A DNA stretch of 64,000 nt from GCA-2746365 sp963711255 (GTDB lineage: Bacteria; Pseudomonadota; Gammaproteobacteria; SZUA-229), in NCBI GenBank assembly GCA_963711255.1, contig CAVQDO010000035.1, positions 1-64,000 of the forward strand, read 5' to 3'. Position numbers and translations under genes: made by a program. A model generated the notes under the pieces. It was given only the letters and a program-made list of their open reading frames with translations. It searched no databases and was not told the DNA's origin. Shown in pieces: positions 1-10,159 of the stretch (position 1 is its first letter; each line of letters opens with the position of its first letter).

Positions 1-65
1 ATGCAATAGTGATGACCAAAATAAGAAGAGCAAGCCCATCCTGCTTTTGCATTCCATTGTTGCGA

Positions 66-464
66 CTATTCGTTCTCAACAACTTCGCCCGTGTCCTGCA
101 TCCAGGTTTCACCCGGCTTTAACCGTCTGGTTTTACCTTCGACGCTAACTTTAATTTCTTTATTATGGCCTATCGTAGACTTATCAACTCGAACTGAATC
201 TATTTTTGAACTATTGATCGTATTTTGATTATTTAACCAGACAACACTTTTTCCGTCGCTTCGTGTCATATAGCCATTAACTTTTATTTTGTCCGATTGT
301 TTCAATCCAGCACCGATATTTTGACCGGATCGTATCGCATCGATCTGTGCACGCTGTTTTTTATCGGTGAACAGTTTCTGTAATTGATTTACATCGAAGT
401 CTGCATACAGCGCATTACTACATAACATACTAATGGCCACTGTTAGAGTTAAAGTAATTCGCAT
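66..464 (-). CDS. mshK: MSHA biogenesis MshK-like periplasmic protein
   Basis: This 132-residue protein has a clear N-terminal signal peptide (hydrophobic residues 4-20, likely cleavage after an A-L-Y-A type site) and no membrane segment afterwards. Residues 55-120 form a small basic beta-rich region resembling the short periplasmic MshK/PilP-like components that link inner-membrane assembly proteins to the secretin. It is the last visible gene of the minus-strand pilus operon, 22 bp after the MshJ-like gene, and the MshI-J-K order matches MSHA clusters. Sequence similarity alone is weak, so the name rests largely on size, signal peptide and position. It could instead be a GspC-like or unrelated periplasmic protein. 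Confidence 0.55.
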   Translation of the reverse strand: MRITLTLTVAISMLCSNALYADFDVNQLQKLFTDKKQRAQIDAIRSGQNIGAGLKQSDKIKVNGYMTRSDGKSVVWLNNQNTINSSKIDSVRVDKSTIGHNKEIKVSVEGKTRRLKPGETWMQDTGEVVENE

Positions 465-486
465 TAGATAGAACTCCCTGCCTTAC

Positions 487-1101
487 TCATGACTTTCCCC
501 TTGCTTTATTGGCGCGAGAACCCCTGAAGGTATACCAGCCAAGTTCACAATAGGCTCTCATGTTATTCTCACTATCGACAGATTTTTTACTGAGCTTTTC
601 TATATCGCAGGTATCAACAGAAAATAATCCGTCTGCTTTTCCCAGGTCATTTAACAAGGCAAATAAATCGCCTTCATGTGCCATTTTTATATCGAGAGTC
701 ATTACACTTTTAAAAACATCAATGCCATTATAATCACGTTTTAAATTAGCCGCCTTCAACGGCTCCTGAGTTGAGATACTATAGCGAACAGATGGCATAC
801 CGCGTTTCTTCGCCGTATTTTGTATGGTTTCAAACCAGCTCAGACGGTCTTCAGCACCGACGACCCCCTGGTTAACCAGTTTTAAAAAGTTACTTTCAAA
901 CTCATCTATAATCTGGTTGTTTTCAACCGAGCTGTCTATTTTTACCTGCCACAAGCGCATTGCACGTTTTGCTGCCTGCTGCTCCTGGTATACGCCATCC
1001 ATATACCAGTAAGAGGCCGATACAACGATCACGCTAATAACCGTCATAACGACAAACACGCCTATGGCTCGAACCAGTACAGGAGTTAGTCCTTTAAACA
1101 T
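487..1101 (-). CDS. mshJ: MSHA biogenesis MshJ-like (PilO-type) inner-membrane protein
   Basis: This 204-residue bitopic protein has a short cytoplasmic N-terminus, one membrane helix at about residues 13-34, a helical stretch and then a small alpha/beta periplasmic domain. That is the plan of PilO/GspM/MshJ proteins, which form part of the inner-membrane platform of type IV pili and type II secretion. The start overlaps the end of the upstream MshI-like gene by 8 bp, so the two are likely translationally coupled. The periplasmic part contains two cysteines near the C-terminus (in DTCDIE and AYCELG) that could form a disulfide. Assignment relies on topology and operon position more than on motifs. 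Confidence 0.6.
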   Translation of the reverse strand: MFKGLTPVLVRAIGVFVVMTVISVIVVSASYWYMDGVYQEQQAAKRAMRLWQVKIDSSVENNQIIDEFESNFLKLVNQGVVGAEDRLSWFETIQNTAKKRGMPSVRYSISTQEPLKAANLKRDYNGIDVFKSVMTLDIKMAHEGDLFALLNDLGKADGLFSVDTCDIEKLSKKSVDSENNMRAYCELGWYTFRGSRANKARGKS

Positions 1102-2665
1102 GATCAGGCTCCTTCATTATAACTTCAAGTATAAATACGCCTGACGATTCCCTTTCTTTACGGCTTTTAATATCAACACCAGACTCTGTAGTAAATTTAC
1201 TTTCTGAACGTAAATCAACCGGCATCTTTAATGCCGCCACTTCCTCAACCAATGGACTGTTATTTAAATAATCAATTATTCTCTGAATATGATTTATTGA
1301 AGCGCGATAGTCCTGTTCCAGATCATCGATACGTCCGGTAACGATGGCATTATGCTTCACTGGCAATCCAGCAGTAAAATTGGCGGCTTTATGATCTTTA
1401 TTCTTTTCATTCAGATTGACTGCTTTCCACTCAATCTTGTCAATGTGAAGAGTATCTTCATCATCCTGGCTTAATATCTCACTTAACCTGATTAAAAAAT
1501 CCAGTGGTGAAGTTGTACTGTTTATTTTTATCTGTTCTGCAAGCTCAACCGCGGAGTTCATTACGCCTGCATTTTGAAAAACCTCTTCGAAATCTTCAAA
1601 CTTTCTTGAATATAAATCTTTATAATTATTTTCTTCCTGCTTCAGAAACACGATGGATTTTTCAAATTCAACTGCATCTGATATATTAGCCTGGGTAAAT
1701 AAAACGCTAACAATCACGACCAGCAAAGTTGCCAGGTATAATGCATTTGCTGCGAGCAGGTGTTTATAACGGGTAAATATTTCATGATCGCCATAATGGC
1801 TAACTGACAGACCCTGGTTCATGCATAGCCAGGCAAAAATACTGTCAGAGAATTTCTCGTTAACACCGCGCAAGCCTAACTTTTTATGTAACTGCTCAAT
1901 AGGATGGATAACGACGTTTTGCCTGTCATCAGAAACAAATGATTTCTCTAAAGACGCTATTTGTTCGTCACAACCTAATATATGCAGGGTAATACTTTCA
2001 CCAGGCGAAACCAGGTTCTGTGAACGTATAAACGCAATTGTACGCTCAACTTCAGGTGCGGCAAGCTCACCGATTCCCGAAATATCATTTTGATTCTGAT
2101 TGATTATAGATTGACGACTGGATAGTAATTTTCCATCTCTAAACAATGTTTGCCTGACATTGCTATTAACCTGCTGACTAACGAGCAATACAACACCACT
2201 ACTGGCCTTGATCGTTTTCAGCAGTTTCTTACTAATGACCGGCAATGACCATATGCCGGACAGCGGAACTTCGCATTCGTCGATTATAGTTAGCCAGGGC
2301 TGTATTAATTGCGGATTAGTCATAGCGCCAAGCAGCACTATGTCGTCTTTTCTACCGCTCTTATTGCGCCCGATAATTTCACTATAACAATAGTCTTTGC
2401 TTGAACGATAGTATCGGTCAAGCAAACGGCCGACAACAGAGTTCCTGTCTTTTCTGCCAACATGCGGGATATGTTCATTCCGAAAATCTTCTTCAATGAC
2501 ATCAACTAAAAATTTTCCCGGGATGATTTCGGTCTGTGACAGGTACGTCCTGAAATCCTCCAGCCCTGTCACCGTCGGTTCAAATGAACTACTGCCGACT
2601 AATTCCTTACCTTTCCAGTGCAAGACGCTTAATCGATAACCTGTAAAATAAAATAGACGTTTCAT
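1094..2665 (-). CDS. mshI: MSHA biogenesis MshI-like protein: PilM-like cytoplasmic domain plus PilN-like transmembrane domain
   Basis: This 523-residue protein combines two roles that are separate in most type IVa pilus systems. Residues 1-300 look like the actin-like PilM/GspL cytoplasmic fold (beta-rich, with a GVVLLVSQQ segment in the ATPase-like core). A single membrane helix follows at about 307-326, then a coiled-coil and a PilN-like periplasmic region with a long helix and a ferredoxin-like end. It would form the inner-membrane platform binding the assembly ATPase and MshJ. It lies 1 bp after mshG and overlaps mshJ. GspL-type proteins share this fused layout, so GspL-like is the main alternative name. 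Confidence 0.62.
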   Translation of the reverse strand: MKRLFYFTGYRLSVLHWKGKELVGSSSFEPTVTGLEDFRTYLSQTEIIPGKFLVDVIEEDFRNEHIPHVGRKDRNSVVGRLLDRYYRSSKDYCYSEIIGRNKSGRKDDIVLLGAMTNPQLIQPWLTIIDECEVPLSGIWSLPVISKKLLKTIKASSGVVLLVSQQVNSNVRQTLFRDGKLLSSRQSIINQNQNDISGIGELAAPEVERTIAFIRSQNLVSPGESITLHILGCDEQIASLEKSFVSDDRQNVVIHPIEQLHKKLGLRGVNEKFSDSIFAWLCMNQGLSVSHYGDHEIFTRYKHLLAANALYLATLLVVIVSVLFTQANISDAVEFEKSIVFLKQEENNYKDLYSRKFEDFEEVFQNAGVMNSAVELAEQIKINSTTSPLDFLIRLSEILSQDDEDTLHIDKIEWKAVNLNEKNKDHKAANFTAGLPVKHNAIVTGRIDDLEQDYRASINHIQRIIDYLNNSPLVEEVAALKMPVDLRSESKFTTESGVDIKSRKERESSGVFILEVIMKEPDHV

Positions 2666-2666
2666 G

Positions 2667-3875
2667 CTAGATTTTAACTCCCGCTACGGCATCATATACA
2701 GGACCCAGCACGGCCATCATAATCCACATCATGATGCCACCCAGAATTATGGTAAGCACCGGCAATATCGCCGGTTCTATTTTATCAATCGATTCTTTCA
2801 CTTCACGATTATAGAAGTAACTTACGTTCAATAATGCTTCATCCATTGCACCGGTATCTTCACCTATTTTCAGCATGCGAACGATCATTGAGGGAAAAAC
2901 ACCAACCGCTTCAAAGCTTTTACTTATAATAATGCCATCCGAAATACTTTTTCTCGCCTGATTAATCGAGTCCTCAAGTACCATGTTATCAACCATATCC
3001 TCGGATATTCGTAAAGCATCTAGCACTGTTATACCCGAGCTGTACATCATGGCGAAATAATTAGCGAAGCGCGCCAATTTTATCTTTGTCATTAAAGGAC
3101 CAAACATCCATACCTTTAATTTCAGACCATCCAGGTAATACTTGAATTTTTTATTTTTATTAGCAACTTCTTTCAAAGCAAAAAAAACAACCACAGGAAA
3201 ACTAAATATTAAATACCAGTAATTAACAAATATATCTGATATATCTATTAATATTTTTGTATGCAAAGGAATGTCAGAACCAATATTTTTTATAAACGGT
3301 AATAACTGCGGCATCAAGTACATCATTAAAAAAGCCACCACCAGCAGTACAATTACCGACACTATCGCCGGATATATCATTATTTTTTTCGTCTGCGATA
3401 TCAGCTCATCCTGCCACCGTATGGTTTCAGCAAGATCGTGCAATACTTCCGCCAACTGACCGGTCTCTTCGCCGACTCTGACTAGTGTTACGTAAACTTT
3501 ATCAAATATAAGCGGGTGCTCTGCCAGTGCCAATGACATTGTTTTACCGCCTTCAATATCATCAATTATTGTTTGTAACACATCAGTAAAATGACTGTAA
3601 TCCAGGCTATCTCTAATATCCTGCAAACTGTCAATCAAGGGTACGCCTGATTTTATTAATTGCTCGATATGAAAAGTGAAATTTATTAATTCACGACGTG
3701 TAATCGTTTTACTTCGAAAAGCATTTTTACCGACTTTACCCTGTTCCTTGTAACTTAATAAATCAAAACCCATTGTACCCAGGCGTTTTTCCAGCTCCAT
3801 GGGATTACTCGCCACCATGGTGTCGCTGCGTATCCGCCCTGCGGTATCAATTGTTCTGAACTTATAATCAGGCAC
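2667..3875 (-). CDS. mshG: MshG/GspF/PilC-family inner-membrane assembly platform protein
   Basis: This 402-residue protein has the full length and layout of the GspF/PilC family: an N-terminal Arc-like domain (residues 1-60), two repeated T2SSF helical domains (about 65-190 and 270-395) and three membrane helices (about 168-192, 218-238 and 372-395). The conserved G-E-E-T-G-Q-L and G-E-D-T-G-A-M repeat motifs are both present at the expected places. The family forms the polytopic core that couples the cytoplasmic ATPase to pilin extraction. It follows the MshE ATPase gene by about 33 bp, the same order as mshE-mshG in Vibrio. Confidence 0.88.
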   Translation of the reverse strand: MPDYKFRTIDTAGRIRSDTMVASNPMELEKRLGTMGFDLLSYKEQGKVGKNAFRSKTITRRELINFTFHIEQLIKSGVPLIDSLQDIRDSLDYSHFTDVLQTIIDDIEGGKTMSLALAEHPLIFDKVYVTLVRVGEETGQLAEVLHDLAETIRWQDELISQTKKIMIYPAIVSVIVLLVVAFLMMYLMPQLLPFIKNIGSDIPLHTKILIDISDIFVNYWYLIFSFPVVVFFALKEVANKNKKFKYYLDGLKLKVWMFGPLMTKIKLARFANYFAMMYSSGITVLDALRISEDMVDNMVLEDSINQARKSISDGIIISKSFEAVGVFPSMIVRMLKIGEDTGAMDEALLNVSYFYNREVKESIDKIEPAILPVLTIILGGIMMWIMMAVLGPVYDAVAGVKI

Positions 3876-3908
3876 TTTATTTACCTATTATTACCCTTGT
3901 CGATTTCG

Positions 3909-5624
3909 TTATACCAGTCGTTGCGTTAAATCTATTACACGCGACACTTCAGTTAATGATGTTTTACCTTCGAGTACACAACGCACCGCATCATCGGCAA
4001 GCGTTATATAACCTGTTTGCCTTGCGGCTGCTTTCAACTCACCAAGTGTTGCACGCTTGGCTATTTGCTCATCCAGCTCGTTATTAATGCGCAATGCTTC
4101 AATTATAGCCACACGTCCTTTATATCCAGTATTGTCACAGTGAGTACAACCCTTTGCTTCAAAAATATGTTGTGCATTACTTTCAAATTCTATATTCAAT
4201 AATTTGCTTTCTATTTCATCCGGCTGCTTCTCCTGTTTACAGTGCGGACACAATAGCCGTATAAGTCGTTGGCTAATAACACCAATAATATTACCGGTCA
4301 TAATATCCGGTAAAACACCAATATCGAGCAGGCGCGGAAATGTACCGATAGCTGAGTTGGTGTGTAATGTTGATAACACCTGATGGCCCGTCATGGCTGC
4401 ACGAAAGGCCATATCTGCAGTATCTTCATCTCGAATTTCACCAACAAGTATGATATCTGGATCCTGCCTCATCATAGAGCGGATACCGTTTGCAAAATCC
4501 ATACGCGCTACTTCGTTAACCGAGGTTTGCCTGATCATATCCATTGGATATTCAACAGGGTCTTCCAGTGTCATAATATTCACCTGTTCTGACTTAACAT
4601 AGTTCAGCAAAGAATACAGGGTCGTCGTTTTACCACTACCCGTCGGACCAGTAACCAGAATGATGCCTTCAGGCCTTGCCATCATCAGTTTTAAATCATT
4701 TAGTGTTTCTTCATGAATACCTAACTGGTCCATTGGGACAATGCCCTTGGCACGATCAAGTACACGTAGAACTATATTCTCGCCATGTGTTGTTGGCTGT
4801 GCAGACACACGAAAATCGACACGATGCCCCTGTACCTGTAAGCTAAGACGCCCATCCTGGGGAATACGCGTTTCTGCAATGTTCATCATGCACATTACTT
4901 TCAGCCGAACAACAATGGCTGACCAGTAATCTTTATGCAGACTTCTGATTTGTCTTAAAACACCATCAATACGATACCTTAGCCTCAGAAAACCTTCTTC
5001 AGGCTCAAAGTGAATATCAGAGGCTTCACGCTTAACCGCATCTGCAAGTATCGCATCAACCAGACGAACCAGTGGCTGACTATACTCATCTTCAGTTGCA
5101 TCAAGACTGCGATAATCGATTTCGCCAGTTTCTATTTCGTGAAGAATACCGTCAACAGAAAGTTCATAGCCATAAAACTGGTCAACAGCTTTTTTTATTT
5201 CACTTTCACCCGCAACCATGGGGACGATTTCAATCTTTCTACCAACAATCGCATGCACCCGATCAAGTATCATTAGATCTGACGCATTTTTCATCGCTAT
5301 ATTTAAACGCTGATACTCTTCATCAAAACTGACAGGCACTACGGTATAACGCACTGCAATTTCCTTATCGATCATATCAAGTGCGACTTTATCCGGTACC
5401 ACACTGGCAAGATCAACACTTGCCAGGCCTAAAACCTGGCTAAGCACATCCCGCATAACTGACTCAGAAATAAAACCCAGGCCGACAAGAACCTCACCAA
5501 GTAAGCGTCCATTTTTTTTCTGTTCTGTTAAGGCAATATCAAGCTGGTCGGCCGATATAAGGCCTTTTTCCAGCAATCGCTGCCCAATCTTTTTCTTTGC
5601 TTCAACTACGGGAGGCGCGTTCAT
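3909..5624 (-). CDS. mshE: MshE/GspE/PilB-family pilus assembly ATPase with N-terminal MshEN domain
   Basis: This hexameric secretion ATPase is about 571 residues. The C-terminal half has Walker A (GPTGSGKTTTLYS), an Asp box, Walker B (ILVGEIRD), the His box and a tetracysteine zinc motif (C-P-H-C and C-T-H-C). The N-terminal 150 residues have two tandem MshEN-type segments (GQRLLEKGLIS...LTEQ and LLGEVLVGLGFIS...LSQ), the module shown in Vibrio MshE to bind cyclic di-GMP, so extension is probably c-di-GMP responsive. An open frame extends to a TTG at 5648, but the ATG at 5624, just after the mshN stop and preceded by AGGA and AAGG, is the more likely start. Confidence 0.9.
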   Translation of the reverse strand: MNAPPVVEAKKKIGQRLLEKGLISADQLDIALTEQKKNGRLLGEVLVGLGFISESVMRDVLSQVLGLASVDLASVVPDKVALDMIDKEIAVRYTVVPVSFDEEYQRLNIAMKNASDLMILDRVHAIVGRKIEIVPMVAGESEIKKAVDQFYGYELSVDGILHEIETGEIDYRSLDATEDEYSQPLVRLVDAILADAVKREASDIHFEPEEGFLRLRYRIDGVLRQIRSLHKDYWSAIVVRLKVMCMMNIAETRIPQDGRLSLQVQGHRVDFRVSAQPTTHGENIVLRVLDRAKGIVPMDQLGIHEETLNDLKLMMARPEGIILVTGPTGSGKTTTLYSLLNYVKSEQVNIMTLEDPVEYPMDMIRQTSVNEVARMDFANGIRSMMRQDPDIILVGEIRDEDTADMAFRAAMTGHQVLSTLHTNSAIGTFPRLLDIGVLPDIMTGNIIGVISQRLIRLLCPHCKQEKQPDEIESKLLNIEFESNAQHIFEAKGCTHCDNTGYKGRVAIIEALRINNELDEQIAKRATLGELKAAARQTGYITLADDAVRCVLEGKTSLTEVSRVIDLTQRLV

Positions 5625-5628
5625 CACC

Positions 5629-6978
5629 TTATAATCCTGATAATTCAATGATGCGCTTTTTCACTACATCACGAGAAAAACTGACTTGCTTATTCGTTGA
5701 TTTCAACAAACTGTCTTTATAAAAACTCATCGCCTGTTGCGGTTTACCAAGCTGCTCCATACTAACGGCAAGGTTAAAAATATAATCAGCATTATCGATA
5801 TCACTTTGCCAGGCGGCAAAGTAATACTTCTGTGCAGACTGCCACTTTTTTTGTTGCGCATAATTATTAGCTAATGCAAAACTTAAATGCGGTGCTTCAG
5901 GGTTTTTCCCGAGTACGGCCAACAAATATTCTTCATCTGCCTGTAATGAAGCGTCATCACTATGCAGGCTCGTTAATGCTGCTGTCGCAACTGGATCACG
6001 CGGATCCTGTTCGAGCAAAGCCATATATATATCCCGCGCCTGTACCTGATCACCCTGCAACACGGCGATGGCCCCTATACCTAACATTGCGTCCCTGTTA
6101 TTTTTCTCAAGCGTTAAAACTTCTCTATATAAATTTATCGCTTCACTATATTTACCACTGTCATACAACAGCCATGCAGAATCGAGTTTCTCGCCGACCG
6201 GGTCAACTTTATTTGTTTTTTCTATTGAGAGACCGGGTGTTGCATAAGAATCTTTTTTCGTGTTTTTATTTACACTTGTATTTGTGGCCGAATAAGACCG
6301 TGCTTGATTTGCATTACCAGAAATTTTATTTTTTGCATAATTTACTTTATCCTCAAAATTGGATTCACCAACCAGGTTACGGATAATCGCTGACTTTTCG
6401 GGCACTTTTTCTTTACTTGTCTTAGACTGCATCGCCATCATTGAAAGTTGATGCTTTCGCTCCAGCGCAGCAATCTCTGCATCCATATCCAGATAATAAT
6501 AAACACCACCCGAAATCAGCACGGCAAAACTAAACATGAACAAACTAAATACAACCAGTCTTTTGTTATACTTGACGTCACGATTTGTTTTGTAAATCAA
6601 CAAGGATAATGCATCATCCGAGACTGTAAACTTACGTGATGCAGCTTTCCTTTTCTTAAGCTGCTCCGCGGGATTTGCTTCTTTATTAGCCAAGTCCAGT
6701 GACGCTGCTACCTGTCCGTCGTCTGTCAATGCGGCCTGTTGCAGAGAATCCTCTTCCAGCGTCAACTCAATAGATTCGTTAGCACCATCATCCAGCACCA
6801 GCTCATCGTCAATATCCTGTAACTTCAGGTCTTCATTTGGTTCAGGACTATTGTCAGCAGAGTCTACAGTAGATACTGCTGCCGCCTGATCTGGCAACTG
6901 TTTCTTTTTAGCTTCGCCCTGTGAGGTTTTCTGCTTATCATCGGCAGCTTTTTTCAGGGCATCTAATAATAAACTCAT
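5629..6978 (-). CDS. mshN: MshN-like tetratricopeptide-repeat membrane protein
   Basis: This 449-residue bitopic protein begins with SLLLDALKKAADDK, the start typical of MshN/GspA-associated TPR proteins. An acidic linker rich in Asp and Glu (about 40-110) and one membrane helix (about 143-163) follow. After a Ser/Asn/Lys-rich linker, residues 265-449 form four or five TPR units (for example A-W-L-L-Y-D-S-G-K-Y-S-E-A-I-N and N-P-E-A-P-H). It is expected in the inner membrane with the TPRs in the periplasm, organising pilus assembly with MshL. It lies between mshL (20 bp gap) and mshE, as in the V. cholerae mshLMNEG order. Confidence 0.75.
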   Translation of the reverse strand: MSLLLDALKKAADDKQKTSQGEAKKKQLPDQAAAVSTVDSADNSPEPNEDLKLQDIDDELVLDDGANESIELTLEEDSLQQAALTDDGQVAASLDLANKEANPAEQLKKRKAASRKFTVSDDALSLLIYKTNRDVKYNKRLVVFSLFMFSFAVLISGGVYYYLDMDAEIAALERKHQLSMMAMQSKTSKEKVPEKSAIIRNLVGESNFEDKVNYAKNKISGNANQARSYSATNTSVNKNTKKDSYATPGLSIEKTNKVDPVGEKLDSAWLLYDSGKYSEAINLYREVLTLEKNNRDAMLGIGAIAVLQGDQVQARDIYMALLEQDPRDPVATAALTSLHSDDASLQADEEYLLAVLGKNPEAPHLSFALANNYAQQKKWQSAQKYYFAAWQSDIDNADYIFNLAVSMEQLGKPQQAMSFYKDSLLKSTNKQVSFSRDVVKKRIIELSGL

Positions 6979-6998
6979 GATCTTATTCTCACCGAGGA

Positions 6999-8660
6999 TT
7001 ATTGATCAGAAAGTTTTTTTGAAGTGTCCTTGCGAAGATCTTCCAACAAATACTTTTTATAATCTGCCAAATCACCATCCAGACTTGCGTGTTCCATCAC
7101 TACCGGCCTTATAAAGATAACCAGTTCAGATTTTATAAACTCTTCTTCGGTGTAAGAAAACAATGCACCTAACAGTGGAATACTTGATAAAAATGGTACT
7201 CCGCGATTTTCCTTGTTTATCTGATCCTGCATCAAGCCGCCAATGACTGCCGTGTCATTATTTTCTATTGTTAACATGGTTTCTATTTCACGCACCTGTA
7301 TTACCGGTATCTGGCTTACTACGCCCTGCTCTGCCAGTATCGGATTAGGGTCGTCAACAAATCTTATAATCCTGGAAATTGTTGGCCTTACATTTAAGGT
7401 TACCTCGTTTTCCTGGTCGATATATGGCGTTACCGCCATTACAAAACCAACGGGCACTGTATTTACAGTTGTATCAACAGTAGTTAGTGCTTCGGAGTTC
7501 TGACTTGCTGGAACAACATTTACATCAAGATTAAAATAGACTTCGTTATCAACGACTTTAAGAATGGCCGTTTGATTATTCAGTGCCATTACTTTTGGAC
7601 TGGAAAGAACTTTAACGTCGCCAAATGTTTCCAGCGCCTTCAATGTAATATTCAATGGATTACCATTAATGTTACCGGAAGTTGCTAACTGAAAAAACGG
7701 TGATGAACCTAAATTACCACCAATAAGGCTCTGGTCACCGCCCTTGGTCAAAATTGTAGTGCCGCTAGAGGTTACTGCTGTTTCACTTACCATAGACCAG
7801 TCAATTCCTGCCTGGTACTTATCACTTAACTGGACCTCTGCAATTGTTGCTTCAATCAATACCTGGCGCTGTACATTACCAAGTACGGTGTCTACAAAGT
7901 TCTTAATTACTTTATGCTTTTTACCCGTTGCGCGGACAGCAATAATACCGCTCTCGCGGTTTACTATAATATTGTTACCGGAAATAACACGTGAACCAGA
8001 GCTGGCCTTGATGTCTTCACCCAGGATGCCACCGATATTAACTGTCAATGTTGACCAGAACTCATTAACACTTTTATTTTCTATTTCAGAGCTGGCCTTA
8101 TTGTCACTGCCACCGCCACCGCTGTTACCGCCACCCACATCGGAACTGTTTGCGCCGATCTCTGTAGAAACACTTACCGTGCCGCCACTGGTGCGCTCAA
8201 TATTTAAATAGTTGATGTGATATACATGTAAATATGGAATATCTGCCTTAACTTTTAATGTATTGCCTTTAATAAAATAAACAATATCTGCCTGCGACTC
8301 TATACGCTCTAGAATTTTTGGCAATGTTTGATCAATCGCATTCATGGTAATCTTACCTGAGATATTATTATCAATATCAAGGTTCAGATCAGCATCTCTT
8401 GCCATTGAAAAAAGTAGCTCACGAATTGGTACCTGGTTAACGACAACCGTATAGGTTTCAAGTTTTTCGCGTTTTCCTGGGCGAGGAAGAACCGGCACGT
8501 TTGTTACTGCTTCCGGTATATCGCCTTTATCATTTTCTTTAGAAGTTATATGCCCCTGTGAAATTTCAGGCGGATTCGTTGCTCCGCATGCAACAACAAA
8601 TACAGCTATTGCTGCAATAAAGCCGTAAGACAGAAAACTTTTTATTTTTTTAATTATCAT
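6999..8660 (-). CDS. mshL: MshL-family secretin (outer-membrane pilus channel)
   Basis: This 553-residue secretin has an N-terminal signal with a lipobox (V-V-A-C, Cys25), so it is probably a lipoprotein that needs no separate pilotin. Residues 70-140 form a secretin/TonB short N-terminal (STN-like) domain, a Gly/Ser-rich linker sits around 180-195, and the conserved secretin domain runs to about 525 with the V-P-F-L-S-S-I-P-L-L-G signature and E-L-V-I-F-I-R-P at the end. It forms the multimeric outer-membrane pore through which the pilus exits. It sits between mshM (57 bp upstream) and mshN. The PilQ family is related but longer and has AMIN domains that are not seen here. Confidence 0.87.
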   Translation of the reverse strand: MIIKKIKSFLSYGFIAAIAVFVVACGATNPPEISQGHITSKENDKGDIPEAVTNVPVLPRPGKREKLETYTVVVNQVPIRELLFSMARDADLNLDIDNNISGKITMNAIDQTLPKILERIESQADIVYFIKGNTLKVKADIPYLHVYHINYLNIERTSGGTVSVSTEIGANSSDVGGGNSGGGGSDNKASSEIENKSVNEFWSTLTVNIGGILGEDIKASSGSRVISGNNIIVNRESGIIAVRATGKKHKVIKNFVDTVLGNVQRQVLIEATIAEVQLSDKYQAGIDWSMVSETAVTSSGTTILTKGGDQSLIGGNLGSSPFFQLATSGNINGNPLNITLKALETFGDVKVLSSPKVMALNNQTAILKVVDNEVYFNLDVNVVPASQNSEALTTVDTTVNTVPVGFVMAVTPYIDQENEVTLNVRPTISRIIRFVDDPNPILAEQGVVSQIPVIQVREIETMLTIENNDTAVIGGLMQDQINKENRGVPFLSSIPLLGALFSYTEEEFIKSELVIFIRPVVMEHASLDGDLADYKKYLLEDLRKDTSKKLSDQ

Positions 8661-8716
8661 TGGTCAACCAGTTAGCAAAATAACTTTCACATTATTTATT
8701 TTGCTATTAAATAATT

Positions 8717-10159
8717 TTAGTACGCATTATTGCGAACATTATTTTTTGAAAACTCTTTCTTCAAGGTACTAACACGCCGTAAATATGGATCACTTGCCTT
8801 AAGTGAAGAAGGCAACTGGTCAAGTGTCTCTATCGCCAAATCCTGGGTAGCAAATTCGTTGTACAATACGCTGAACCATCCACGGCCGCTAATAACAGTT
8901 TCATAGATGTAAATCTTAGTAAAATCAAGCGTTTCAGGCGCCTCTTGTAAAAATGCTTCAACTTTATTGGCATCAATGGTACGAGCCATAAATAATTGAA
9001 TACTATAATGAGAATCAGCTGCACTGGATAACCACTGACTGGTCTTCGCGATTCGTTCTGCCAGTAAACCTGATATATCAACACCGCCAATTTGCTGTTC
9101 GTCAGGCCTTGCTGTTAACGCCTCATCATCAGTCACTAATCGTGCACTAGCACTGGTCTCTGTAACTGTATCGACCGGAGCCTTATCGGCCAGGTTTACT
9201 TCCATAATACTCGAATCTACAGCATCCGCAGATGCACTTTGTGGCTCGACCTGGTTATTTTTACCAATATAAAAACCTGCCGCTAAAGTCGCAATCAACA
9301 TGGATACAAACACTACTAACAGTAAAACCTTCTTATTGCCTGTTGTTTTTTTAAATTCACTATCCTGGGCAGCTGTTTTTATGTGCGTTGGGGTAACGGT
9401 ATGACTGCCTTCAGAAAAAGCCGCCAGCAAAGACTTGTCCGCGATTATATTAATACGCCGGGTCAAACCATCAGAATATTTTTTTACCACGCCTGCTGTT
9501 TTCTTATTAAAGACATCGGGCCCTGTATAACCTACAGCACGCAATCGAAAGTTCAGATACTGCAATGTGTCATCCGGCGGAAAAGGGGATAAATTAAAAC
9601 TGTGCGTGATTCGTTCTTTTAATTGCCGTATATGTGGAGAGGATAATTTTTCATCCAGTTCTGGCTGACCAAATAAAACCATTTGTAAAAGCTTGTCTTC
9701 GTCTGTTTCAAGATTGCTTAACAGGCGAATCTCTTCAAGCGTTTCTATTGGCATGCTCTGCGCTTCTTCTACGAACAGAACTACTTTCCTGTTTCCCGCA
9801 TGCTTCTCAAGCAGATGAGCCTGTATCTTCTGCATCACATCAACTTTGCTCATCTCATTATTTACGTCAAGATGAAGTTCATGCGCAATTACGTGCAGAA
9901 TATTGTCAGGAGACACACTGGGATTCGCAATATAGATTACATCGACATCATCGGACAACCTGACTTCCAGCATACGGCATAACATTGTTTTGCCACTGCC
10001 TACTTCGCCAACCACCTTAATAATTCCTTCACCGCTGTTTATTGCATACATTAATGCATCCAGCGCTGCACCGCGCTGGCTGCCTTCGAAAAAGAGGCTG
10101 GTATCCGGCGTTATTTTAAATGGTGGACGCGATAACCCGAAGTGCTCCTGGTACATCAT
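8717..10159 (-). CDS. mshM: MshM/ExeA-type AAA+ ATPase with C-terminal SPOR-like domain
   Basis: This 480-residue protein starts with the hallmark M-Y-Q-E-H-F-G-L-S-R-P-P-F of the ExeA/GspA/MshM family. Walker A (GEVGSGKTMLCR) and Walker B (KVVLFVEEAQ) follow, then a C-terminal AAA lid. One membrane helix lies at about 278-298. The periplasmic tail (about 380-470, with Y-S-I-Q-L, G-R-G-W-F-S-V-L-Y and Y-L-R-R-V-S-T-L) has the pattern of a SPOR peptidoglycan-binding domain. ExeA-type proteins remodel the cell wall for secretin assembly, and a SPOR tail would position it on peptidoglycan. The start overlaps the response-regulator stop (ATGATG/TGA), indicating coupling. Confidence 0.82.
   Translation of the reverse strand: MMYQEHFGLSRPPFKITPDTSLFFEGSQRGAALDALMYAINSGEGIIKVVGEVGSGKTMLCRMLEVRLSDDVDVIYIANPSVSPDNILHVIAHELHLDVNNEMSKVDVMQKIQAHLLEKHAGNRKVVLFVEEAQSMPIETLEEIRLLSNLETDEDKLLQMVLFGQPELDEKLSSPHIRQLKERITHSFNLSPFPPDDTLQYLNFRLRAVGYTGPDVFNKKTAGVVKKYSDGLTRRINIIADKSLLAAFSEGSHTVTPTHIKTAAQDSEFKKTTGNKKVLLLVVFVSMLIATLAAGFYIGKNNQVEPQSASADAVDSSIMEVNLADKAPVDTVTETSASARLVTDDEALTARPDEQQIGGVDISGLLAERIAKTSQWLSSAADSHYSIQLFMARTIDANKVEAFLQEAPETLDFTKIYIYETVISGRGWFSVLYNEFATQDLAIETLDQLPSSLKASDPYLRRVSTLKKEFSKNNVRNNAY

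Noticed and set aside
5874..6386. A 170-codon plus-strand frame opposite mshN
   Set aside because: It lies wholly within the well-supported mshN gene and its translation shows no domain.
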